From Nostoc sp. CHAB 5715 (GTDB taxonomy: Bacteria; Cyanobacteriota; Cyanobacteriia; Cyanobacteriales; Nostocaceae): DNA of 6,217 bases. Positions 1 to 3,952 of this stretch are shown here, in pieces; the first letter of the stretch is position 1; every line of letters starts with the position of its first letter. The position numbers were made by a program, and so were the translations under genes. The stretch is taken from positions 1 to 6,217 of the forward strand of contig NZ_JAIVFR010000415.1 of NCBI RefSeq assembly GCF_020829685.1, given 5' to 3'. The notes beneath the pieces were generated by a model that did not search any database, had not been told where the DNA came from, and saw only the letters and a program-made list of their open reading frames with translations.

Positions 1-12
1 AGCCCCCCGCCG

Positions 13-207
13 AACTGATTGGCATCGTAATATTGTTGCAATACTTGCTGTTGCTGTGGGCTGAAGTGCCAGTGATGCTGAATGTTTCGATGCTTGGATG
101 GAACAGTTAAAAACTGCGATCGCCAAGCATCGAAACATTCAGCATCACTGGCACTTCAGCCCACAGCAACAGCAAGTATTGCAACAATATTACGATGCCA
201 ATCAGTT
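13..207. repeat. 85-bp perfect inverted repeat with 25-bp spacer
   Basis: Positions 13-97 are the exact reverse complement of 123-207 (85 of 85 bases); the spacer is 98-122. Pairing ends sharply at both ends (12 against 208, 98 against 122). The right arm is in frame with the NACHT-type C-terminal remnant that continues to 322, so it is the original copy and the left arm is an inverted duplicate. On the minus strand the left arm encodes the same peptide and then diverges at positions 12-1 into G-rich sequence. Perfect identity means either a very recent inverted duplication or a template-switch, amplification or assembly artefact near a contig end. The sequence alone cannot decide. Confidence 0.97.
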
Positions 208-322
208 GCTTATCGATTGCCTTAATAGCAACTGTGAGATCACAGACGTTGTGCGGCAGGAGATTGAAGCCAGTTTGTTGCCGATAAAAGAACTTCAAAA
301 GCGAGAATGGCAGGGATTGTGA
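98..322 (+). pseudogene. C-terminal remnant of a NACHT-family protein
   Basis: The frame gives 74 residues ending in TGA at 320-322. Residues about 10-60 (W18, then QQYYDANQLL, DCLNSNC, VRQEIEASLL) resemble the helical Cys/His-containing C-terminus of large cyanobacterial NACHT NTPases with a leucine-rich or helical repeat region; this match is from memory of the family. No NTPase motif (Walker A or B) is present because everything upstream is missing. The ATG at 98 has no Shine-Dalgarno sequence, and the same frame upstream runs through the inverted arm to a TGA at 62-64. The ATG is therefore probably an internal methionine of a once longer gene. Full NACHT proteins of this kind are STAND-type ATPases, some of which act in antiphage defence. 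This fragment alone could not. If the inverted repeat is an assembly artefact, the real gene may be intact. Confidence 0.6.
116..123. repeat. HIP1 octamer
   Basis: GCGATCGC, the highly iterated palindrome of many cyanobacterial genomes. This copy covers the junction between the spacer and the right arm of the 85-bp inverted repeat. Confidence 0.9.
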
Positions 323-337
323 TGAGGCAGGGGGCAC

Positions 338-357
338 ACTTCGGCTGCGCTCAGTGA
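338..357 (+). repeat. Short interspersed repeat, ACTTCGGCTGCGCTCAGT type
   Basis: This 20-base stretch matches, with about two substitutions and a one-base indel, the reverse complement of 3495-3514. Short sequences of this kind recur between genes in Nostoc-like genomes (recalled). It sits in a G-rich tract (330-382) containing repeated AGGGGGAG motifs and no gene. Confidence 0.6.
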
Positions 358-402
358 CCAGGGGGAGCAGAGGGGGAGAGGAGATATATTTTAGAATGCA
401 AC

Positions 403-426
403 AATGAGTCTTTGATATTCATTAAT
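403..426 (+). repeat. Solitary unit of the 21-bp minisatellite
   Basis: These 24 bases combine the AATGAGTCTTTG and ATATTCATTAAT halves seen in the array at 691-946. The unit stands about 265 bp from that array, and the gap is filled by two palindromic elements. This fits an originally continuous array split by insertions (inference). Confidence 0.7.
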
Positions 427-588
427 ATCATGTCCGATAAATTACTTGTGATATCATATCCGCCAAATTACCCATAATAAAAGAACCCCACCCCCAACCC
501 CTCCCCGCCTGCGGGGAGGGGAGACAAAGCACAGCTTTGGCGGGGTGGGGTTCTTCGGGTTTTATAAGCAATCAAGCGGACATGATAT
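425..588. mobile_element. 164-bp MITE-like element with 12-bp terminal inverted repeats
   Basis: The ends ATATCATGTCCG (425-436) and CGGACATGATAT (577-588) are perfect inverted repeats. A second left-type copy with one mismatch is at 451-462, and another right-type copy with one mismatch (CGGACGTGATAT) is at 682-693, directly before the minisatellite. The element could therefore also be read as 425-693 with a TCATTGCGAG palindrome nested inside it. The centre (481-555) is a three-stem fold. There is no coding sequence and no certain target-site duplication; the flanks GATATTCATT and GATATGTCATT are similar but differ by an indel. It is non-autonomous, and any transposase would be supplied in trans. 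Confidence 0.6.
481..555. repeat. Three-stem (cruciform-type) palindromic repeat
   Basis: The outer stem pairs 481-494 with 542-555 (14 bp, perfect). Inside it are two further perfect hairpins: 498-508 with 511-521 (11 bp, C-rich with G-rich) and 525-530 with 534-539 (6 bp, 3-base loop). Together they form a three-way junction on either strand. The CCCCACC and CCCTCCCC runs resemble palindromes scattered between genes in many Nostocales (recalled). It could end transcription by folding, but no U-tract follows. Confidence 0.8.
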
Positions 589-593
589 GATAT

Positions 594-670
594 GTCATTG
601 CGAGTGGAACGAAGTGAAACGAAGCAATCACAACGTCTGGAGCGATTGCTTCACTCCGTTCGCAATTGAC
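594..670. repeat. TCATTGCGAG-type palindromic repeat, copy 1
   Basis: GTCATTGCGAG at 594-604 faces CGCAATTGAC at 661-670, and GAAGCAATC (621-629) faces GATTGCTTC (644-652). The same nested order occurs at 2891-3007 and 3620-3817. This is a widespread non-coding interspersed repeat (recalled). The weak reading frames across it are incidental. Confidence 0.85.
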
Positions 671-690
671 TTGTGTTTAACCGGACGTGA

Positions 691-946
691 TATAATGAGG
701 CTCAGAACTCCATTAATGAGTCTTTGAACTCCATTAATGAGGCTCAGAACTCCATTAATGAGTCTTTGATATTCATTAATGAAGCTCAAAACTCCATTAA
801 TGAGTCTTTGATATTCATTAATGAGGCTCAAAACTCCATTAATGAGTCTTTGAACTCCATTAATGAGCCTTTGATATTCATTAATGGGCCTTTGATATTC
901 ATTAATGAGGCTCGGAACTCCATTAATGAGCCTTTGATATTCATTA
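691..946. repeat. 21-bp minisatellite, 11 full units plus partial ends
   Basis: Full units run from 706 to 936 at exactly 21 bases with the shared core ATTAATGAG. Each joins one of two left halves (AACTCC or ATATTC) to one of a few right halves (TCTTTG, GGCTCAG or GGCTCAA, CCTTTG). A degenerate unit precedes them (691-705) and a broken one follows (937-946). Positions 748-831 hold two rounds of a 42-bp higher-order unit. Because 21 is a multiple of three, reading frames stay open on both strands; the plus frame would give heptads such as NSINESL and IFINEAQ. No ribosome-binding site precedes a frame, and the repeat peptide ends in palindromic repeat DNA, so I treat it as non-coding. Confidence 0.95.
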
Positions 947-971
947 GACTCTTGCAAAAATCCTTGAATCA

Positions 972-1007
972 CCCCTCCCCAACCCTCCCCGATGTGTTGG
1001 GGAGGGG
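972..1007. repeat. GC-rich hairpin (12-bp stem, 12-base loop)
   Basis: CCCCTCCCCAAC at 972-983 pairs perfectly with GTTGGGGAGGGG at 996-1007. It belongs to the C-rich/G-rich palindromes seen also at 498-521 and 1253-1275. There is no T-run after it, so it is not a convincing intrinsic terminator. Confidence 0.8.
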
Positions 1008-1041
1008 GGCAAGATTTCAAGTTTCCCCTTTTTATAAGGCT

Positions 1042-1187
1042 CTGACTTTTCACGGTATCTGGAAAACCTCTCTCTAAATCTCTCTCCTTTTAGAAGAGAG
1101 ACTTTGAATTTTCCCCCTTCCCGCCACGGGTTGGGGGTTAGGGGGTTAGGTTTTTCGTGCGCTTTTCCACATAACGTGAAAAGTCAG
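1042..1187. mobile_element. 146-bp MITE-like element with 9-bp target-site duplication
   Basis: The ends 1042-1066 and 1163-1187 are inverted repeats, 23 of 25 bases, with the outermost 13 (CTGACTTTTCACG) perfect. The element is flanked exactly by the direct repeat TATAAGGCT at 1033-1041 and 1188-1196, the mark of transposition with a 9-bp staggered cut. The interior holds a CT-rich stretch with a short hairpin (TCTCTCC facing AGAGAGA) and G-rich tracts, with no coding sequence. Removing the element and one duplicate rejoins the left end of the next element (1191-1354), so this insertion is the younger. The transposase family is not identifiable here. Confidence 0.85.
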
Positions 1188-1190
1188 TAT

Positions 1191-1354
1191 AAGGCTACGG
1201 TGTACACACAAGTCTGAAATAGCTGATTAACCAAGGTTTTACCCCACCCTAACCCTCCCCTTATAAAGGGGAGGGAACCGGATTTTCTTGTTTCCCCCCA
1301 AAATATCGGGGGGATTAAGGGGGGTAATTCGACTTGTGTGTACACCGTAGCCTT
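1191..1354. mobile_element. 164-bp MITE-like element with 24-bp perfect terminal inverted repeats
   Basis: Positions 1191-1214 are the exact reverse complement of 1331-1354 (24 of 24; outer end AAGGCTACGGTG). Inside is a hairpin with stem 1253-1262 with 1266-1275 (CCCTCCCCTT, loop ATA) and G-rich sequence. There is no coding sequence. I see no clear target duplication; the left flank was altered when the 1042-1187 element inserted six bases into this end. The same length as the 425-588 element (164 bp) is probably coincidence, since the ends are unrelated. Confidence 0.85.
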
Positions 1355-1388
1355 TCTAAGGAAGGATTAAGGGGGGTCTATTCGACTT
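1312..1388 (+). repeat. Direct repeat pair overlapping the end of the 1191-1354 element
   Basis: The 24 bases at 1312-1335 recur as 25 bases at 1364-1388: GGATTAAGGGGGGT, a variable AA or CTA, then TTCGACTT. The first copy lies inside the element and includes the start of its right terminal repeat; the second lies just outside. This suggests local duplication or a second, decayed element end. At 1393-1411 a small hairpin (AAGTCT facing AGACTT) has an ATTAATG loop reminiscent of the minisatellite core. Confidence 0.7.
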
Positions 1389-1411
1389 ATGCAAGTCTAT
1401 TAATGAGACTT

Positions 1412-1513
1412 ATACCATTTCTTTGTGAGGCTGCGCCAAACCCTTTTCTTCCTTATACTTAAATATGGTTTAACGCATCTTCATACAGAAGATGTTTAAT
1501 TATTTAGAAGACA
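1412..1513. other. Intergenic stretch with one weak hairpin
   Basis: AT-rich sequence without a credible gene. The only structure I see is 1476-1482 (CATCTTC) pairing with 1488-1494 (GAAGATG) across a five-base loop, followed by TTTAATTATTT. It could act as a weak terminator on the plus strand, but no gene ends upstream of it. Confidence 0.4.
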
Positions 1514-1649
1514 TATAGGAATCATATTTGATTTTTGAAATTATCTACGTGGGCGGGGAGTGGGGAGTAGGGAGTAGGGAGTAGGGAATAAGGAATTAGG
1601 CTTTTCGATCTGTACCGAGCTTTTTCATAAATCAAATATTAGTCCTATA
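1514..1649. repeat. 136-bp hairpin element with 27-bp arms upstream of cheB
   Basis: Arm 1514-1540 pairs with 1623-1649 in a single register, 24 of 27 bases, including TATAGGA with TCCTATA and ATATTTGATTT with AAATCAAATAT. The loop contains the heptanucleotide array 1557-1598. The right arm ends 41 bp before the cheB start codon and contains the best -10-like sequence of that gene, so the element may contribute to or disturb cheB transcription. No target duplication is visible. Confidence 0.75.
1557..1598 (+). repeat. Heptanucleotide tandem repeat (GGAGTAG), six units
   Basis: Six 7-base units in a row: GGAGTGG, GGAGTAG three times, then GGAATAA and GGAATTA. Short tandem heptanucleotide repeats (STRR) are characteristic of heterocystous cyanobacteria (recalled). 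Copy number is probably variable between strains. Confidence 0.9.
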
Positions 1650-1652
1650 GAT
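1623..1652 (+). promoter_or_regulatory. Possible weak cheB promoter
   Basis: TATAGA at 1646-1651 resembles a -10 box. The hexamer 17 bases upstream (TTTCAT, 1623-1628) is a poor -35 match. The whole candidate lies within the right arm of the hairpin element. A tentative call made because nothing better lies within 90 bp of the gene. Confidence 0.2.
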
Positions 1653-1690
1653 AACATTGGGCAGCTTTTATTCACTAAGAAAAGGTATCT

Positions 1691-2731
1691 ATGCTTGGAC
1701 ACGACATTATTGTTATTGGCACTTCGGCAGGCGGACTCAAAGCACTGGGCGCAATCTTGGGTGCTGTGCCTGCTGAGATTGATGCTGTCTTCTTCATTGT
1801 TCAGCACCTCGCAGCGGATAAGCCCAGCATTCTCCCCCAAATTCTTACAGATGTAGGCTCTCTCCCAGCATCTCACCCGGCAGATGGAGAGTCAATTCAA
1901 ACCGGGCGAATCTATGTCGCACCGCCCGATTATCACCTGTTGGTCAACCAAGGCTTGATGCGTGTCGTGCGTGGGCCTCAAGAAAACCGCTTTCGACCCG
2001 CGATCGATACGTTATTTCGTTCAGCCGCCCGCGCTTATGGTACAAGGGTGGTAGGTGTGGTACTTACTGGCTATCTCGATGATGGCACGGTGGGGTTGCA
2101 GGCAATCAAGAAACGGGGCGGAGTGGCGATCGTTCAAGACCCGAAGGAAGCAGAATACCCCAGCATGGCAAAGAGCGCCTTGCGGCATGTGAAGGTCGAT
2201 TACTGCTTGCCACTTGCAGAAATCCCAGACTTGCTAGTGCAGTTGTCAAAGGAACCCGCCGCCAAGGAGGAGGCATATCCCGTGACCGAAGAAATCGAAA
2301 TTGAATCCAGAATTGCTGAACAGCAGATGAATACTCAGGAGTTTTTGAAGAATGTAGAAGCGATCGGGACTAGAACGACTTACACCTGCCCTGAATGCAA
2401 CGGCAGCATCTGGCAAATTGGCAAAGAAGAGCCGCTACGGTTTCGCTGTCACACGGGGCATTCCTTTACAGCTAGTGTGTTCCTGGCAGAGCAAACTCAG
2501 AATCTCGAAAATGCGCTATGGTCGGCTGTGCGAGCAATGGAGGAAAAGGTTACATTCTCCCGTCAAATGGCAGAACAAATGAGAAACTACAATTTAACTA
2601 GTGCCGTAACAAAATATGAAGATCATGCAATGAATTTGGATAAAGAGGTGTCTTTAATTCGAGATATTATTCTCAACGGCTTTGCCACGAAACGATCTAT
2701 TGCCGCAATAGAGGAAGATCAGCCGGAGTAG
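1691..2731 (+). CDS. cheB: Stand-alone CheB-type protein-glutamate methylesterase with C-terminal zinc-ribbon-like module
   Basis: The 346-residue product carries a CheB catalytic domain at about residues 4-187. S12 in GTSAGG, H39 in VQHL and D131 in TGYLDDGTVG fit the Ser-His-Asp triad that hydrolyses glutamyl methyl esters (or deamidates glutamine) on chemoreceptor-like partners. No N-terminal receiver domain is present, unlike classical CheB, so control by CheA-type phosphorylation in cis is missing. After a charged linker (about 190-222), C233, C236, C253 and H254 or H257 form a CPxC...CHxGH zinc-ribbon-like module, followed by long helices (about 262-335) that could mediate oligomerisation or partner binding. 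No signal peptide or membrane segment; cytosolic. The start is supported by AAGG at 1682-1685, five bases before ATG, and by the domain beginning at residue 4. The gene converges on a kinase with a CheR-type linker, a likely functional partner (inference). Flagellar chemotaxis is unlikely in a filamentous cyanobacterium; type IV pili or another signalling route is more plausible. Confidence 0.93.
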   Translation: MLGHDIIVIGTSAGGLKALGAILGAVPAEIDAVFFIVQHLAADKPSILPQILTDVGSLPASHPADGESIQTGRIYVAPPDYHLLVNQGLMRVVRGPQENRFRPAIDTLFRSAARAYGTRVVGVVLTGYLDDGTVGLQAIKKRGGVAIVQDPKEAEYPSMAKSALRHVKVDYCLPLAEIPDLLVQLSKEPAAKEEAYPVTEEIEIESRIAEQQMNTQEFLKNVEAIGTRTTYTCPECNGSIWQIGKEEPLRFRCHTGHSFTASVFLAEQTQNLENALWSAVRAMEEKVTFSRQMAEQMRNYNLTSAVTKYEDHAMNLDKEVSLIRDIILNGFATKRSIAAIEEDQPE

Positions 2732-2847
2732 CTGGAGGCTGAACCTTCTTTAATCACTATCGCTATAAAAATCCAAAACCTTAAGTCAACACTGTATTAA
2801 GTTAGCTAGGGGATGAGAGGAATACTAGGTTGTAGCCCTGTAAAAAG
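2732..2847. other. Intergenic region after cheB
   Basis: I see no strong hairpin plus T-run that would make an intrinsic terminator for cheB. The stretch is mildly AT-rich and leads into the composite repeat. CCTGTAAAAAG at 2838-2848 is nearly repeated as CCCGTAAAAAG at 3038-3048, so the two flank or overlap the ends of that repeat. Confidence 0.4.
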
Positions 2848-3039
2848 GAGAGCATCCCAATGCAAGCAAATTTATTTAAGATAATGAGTCGTCATTGCGA
2901 ATGAAGCGTTCGCGGTAGCGTCTCTAAGAGTTGCGGAATGAAGCAATCAATCGCCAAAGTACAGATGTTGCAATTGCTTTGCTTCACTACGTTACGCTCG
3001 CAATGACAAATCATGTTTTTACACATTTGGGATGCTCCC
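2848..3039. repeat. Composite palindromic element I (GAGCATCCCA ends, TCATTGCGAG core)
   Basis: The outer ends 2848-2863 and 3024-3039 are inverted repeats around GAGCATCCCA/TGGGATGCTC with one indel. Inside, GTCATTGCGA (2891-2900) faces CGCAATGAC (2999-3007), with GAAGCAATC near 2940 and its partner GCTTTGCTTC further in, the same core as at 594-670. A further internal insert (about 2903-2932) includes GCGTTCGCGGTAGCGTCTCT. The right end stops 13 bp after the stop codon of the minus-strand gene at 3053-3262, so it could form a hairpin in that gene's 3' transcript. The same outer-plus-inner arrangement recurs at 3597-3856. Open frames across it are incidental. Confidence 0.75.
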
Positions 3040-3052
3040 GTAAAAAGCCTGC

Positions 3053-3262
3053 TTATGTCGTCCGCAAATCTGCCTCGGTGAGGAGTATCATCGTTTCTGC
3101 ACCAACTCTGCCAAAGTCAGGCTCTAGCCCTAATGCCATCTCAATGAGATACGTCCATGTGCCAGATTCAGGTGTATAGCTGCGTACAATCCCTTCTCCA
3201 CCAACAAAGCTCACCCATTGGGTATTGCGAAACTTAGGCACTTTCATGAAGGTTGCAGTCAT
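3053..3262 (-). CDS. Small protein of unknown function (69 aa)
   Basis: The product is 69 residues, acidic to neutral, with no signal peptide or membrane segment. Its pattern (FRNTQWVSFVGGEGIVRSY, then GTWTYLIEMALG, then FGRVGAETMILLTEADL) has alternating hydrophobic residues, conserved-looking glycines and tryptophans, and a short C-terminal acidic tail, as in a small SH3-like beta-barrel. I recall similar hypothetical proteins in cyanobacteria but know no function. The start at 3262 is supported by AGGAG-like sequence (complement of 3272-3276) about nine bases upstream; the methionine at residue 6 has no such site. A TTGACA-containing promoter lies about 60 bp upstream. It is probably transcribed alone: the kinase upstream on the same strand ends nearly 700 bp away, beyond several repeats. 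Codon pattern and motif order make chance reading unlikely. Confidence 0.75.
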   Translation of the reverse strand: MTATFMKVPKFRNTQWVSFVGGEGIVRSYTPESGTWTYLIEMALGLEPDFGRVGAETMILLTEADLRTT

Positions 3263-3324
3263 GCTTTTGATTCCTCAATTCATAAGTTGATACTTTCTGT
3301 TTTAGTAGAAGAAATCAAACATAT

Positions 3325-3352
3325 TTTGTATCTTTTTAAGTAAAGATGTCAA
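3325..3352 (-). promoter_or_regulatory. Sigma-70-type promoter candidate for the 69-aa gene
   Basis: On the minus strand a perfect TTGACA (complement of 3347-3352) is followed after 16 bases by TACAAA (complement of 3325-3330), four of six matches to TATAAT. Transcription would start near 3318, leaving a leader of about 55 bases. The surrounding sequence is strongly AT-rich. Confidence 0.5.
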
Positions 3353-3357
3353 ACATC
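3345..3357. promoter_or_regulatory. Short dyad over the -35 box, operator-like
   Basis: GATGT (3345-3349) and ACATC (3353-3357) are inverted about a three-base centre that lies within the TTGACA box. TCAAACAT or TCAAACGT occurs four times at 3315, 3349, 3409 and 3421. These could be regulator-binding sites; the arms are short enough to arise by chance in AT-rich DNA. Confidence 0.25.
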
Positions 3358-3444
3358 ATCTATAACTTTGGAATGTTTTAGATGCAAATTAAACAATTTA
3401 TACGTAATTCAAACGTTTATTCAAACATGATATATAGCAGTCAT

Positions 3445-3592
3445 AAATAATTTGTGAAAATTTTGTTATGGTCGTCCTTAGTCATTTGTCACTTGTACTG
3501 AGCGTAGTCGAAGTATTGGTCATTTGTGATTACAAAGGACACATAACTAATGACTAATGACAGCAAAGAGAAAAATATTTCACAAATGATTT
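3445..3592. repeat. 148-bp inverted-repeat element with TTTGTGAAA-type ends
   Basis: Arms 3445-3464 and 3573-3592 are inverted repeats, about 17 of 20 bases, sharing ATTTGTGAAA. Between them are several copies of GTCATTTGT or its inverse (TAATGACTAATGAC near 3549-3562) and the short interspersed repeat at 3495-3514. There is no coding sequence. It abuts composite element II, which starts five bases later. Confidence 0.6.
3495..3514 (-). repeat. Short interspersed repeat, inverted copy of 338-357
   Basis: Reads ACTTCGACTACGCTCAGTAC on the minus strand, differing from the copy at 338-357 by two transitions and a one-base indel. Nested inside the 3445-3592 inverted-repeat element. Confidence 0.6.
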
Positions 3593-3596
3593 AGGA

Positions 3597-3856
3597 GGGA
3601 GCATCCCACTTTTTTACATGTCATTGCGAGGAACGAAGCAATCGCAAAATTCTTCAGGTCAAAACGAGTCCATGAGACAATACCGTTCAGTTAAGCCCAA
3701 AAACCTTGGTAGAGACGCGAAATTTCGCGTCTCTACAGGTCTAAAATCAGTACCAAAAATCCTTAACTGAACTGTATTGGTCCATGAGATTGCTTCGTCG
3801 TTCCTCCTCGCAATGACAGTTATTCTCAAGAGCAAAATAAAAACTGGGATGCACCC
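3597..3856. repeat. Composite palindromic element II, interrupted by a MITE
   Basis: The outer end GGGAGCATCCCA (3597-3608) faces TGGGATGCACCC (3845-3856), 11 of 12 paired. Inside, GTCATTGCGAG (3620-3630) and CGAAGCAATC face GATTGCTTCG and CTCGCAATGAC (3807-3817), the same order as in element I at 2848-3039. The inner palindrome is split by the 102-bp element at 3678-3779; without that insert and one target duplicate it would be about 86 bp. Confidence 0.75.
3678..3779. mobile_element. 102-bp MITE-like element with 10-bp target-site duplication
   Basis: The ends 3678-3695 and 3762-3779 are inverted repeats, 17 of 18 bases (outer CAATAC, inner GTTCAGTTAAG). They are flanked exactly by the direct repeat GTCCATGAGA at 3668-3677 and 3780-3789. 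The centre is a perfect 28-bp palindrome at 3709-3736 (half-site GTAGAGACGCGAAA), a sequence that I recall as frequent in Nostoc-like genomes. There is no coding sequence. Excision in silico restores the TCATTGCGAG palindrome, proving the order of insertion. The mobilising transposase is unknown; a 9-10 bp duplication excludes TA-targeting families such as IS630/mariner. Confidence 0.88.
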
Positions 3857-3917
3857 TGTAAGCTCTAGCCTTATGAACGAGATTACGTTGTTTCACCCTT
3901 CAACTCACATAAGCCGT

Positions 3918-3952
3918 GAATTACGAATTACGAATTACGAATTACGAATTAT
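3918..3952 (+). repeat. Heptanucleotide tandem repeat (GAATTAC), overlapping the kinase stop codon
   Basis: Four perfect GAATTAC units (3918-3945) and a fifth ending in T (3946-3952). The TAA stop of the kinase gene (3942-3944, minus strand) and the two codons before it lie in the array. Loss or gain of units downstream of the stop would not alter the protein, but changes in the last units could extend it. Confidence 0.9.

Noticed and set aside
107..337. Minus-strand 76-codon frame
   Set aside because: It is the complement of the NACHT-type remnant and has no family resemblance.
691..946. CRISPR array
   Set aside because: The units are directly contiguous 21-mers with no unique spacers, and no cas genes are nearby.
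628..1053. Minus-strand 141-codon frame over the same array
   Set aside because: Same cause: repeat periodicity. It starts at the edge of the 1042-1187 element and ends in the TCATTGCGAG palindrome.
724..1077. Plus-strand 117-codon frame across the minisatellite as a gene
   Set aside because: It is open only because the unit is 21 bases long; it has no ribosome-binding site, continues into a GC-rich hairpin, and ends inside the 1042-1187 mobile element. The opposite strand is open for the same reason.
1476..1500. Intrinsic terminator
   Set aside because: The stem is only seven pairs and AT-rich, the following tract is broken, and no gene ends upstream on the plus strand.
1625..1876. Minus-strand 83-codon frame opposite the start of cheB
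   Set aside because: It is antisense to the conserved catalytic region of cheB and crosses a hairpin arm; no motif was recognised.
2931..3179. Plus-strand 82-codon frame
   Set aside because: It runs through the composite palindrome and then antisense to the better supported 69-aa gene.
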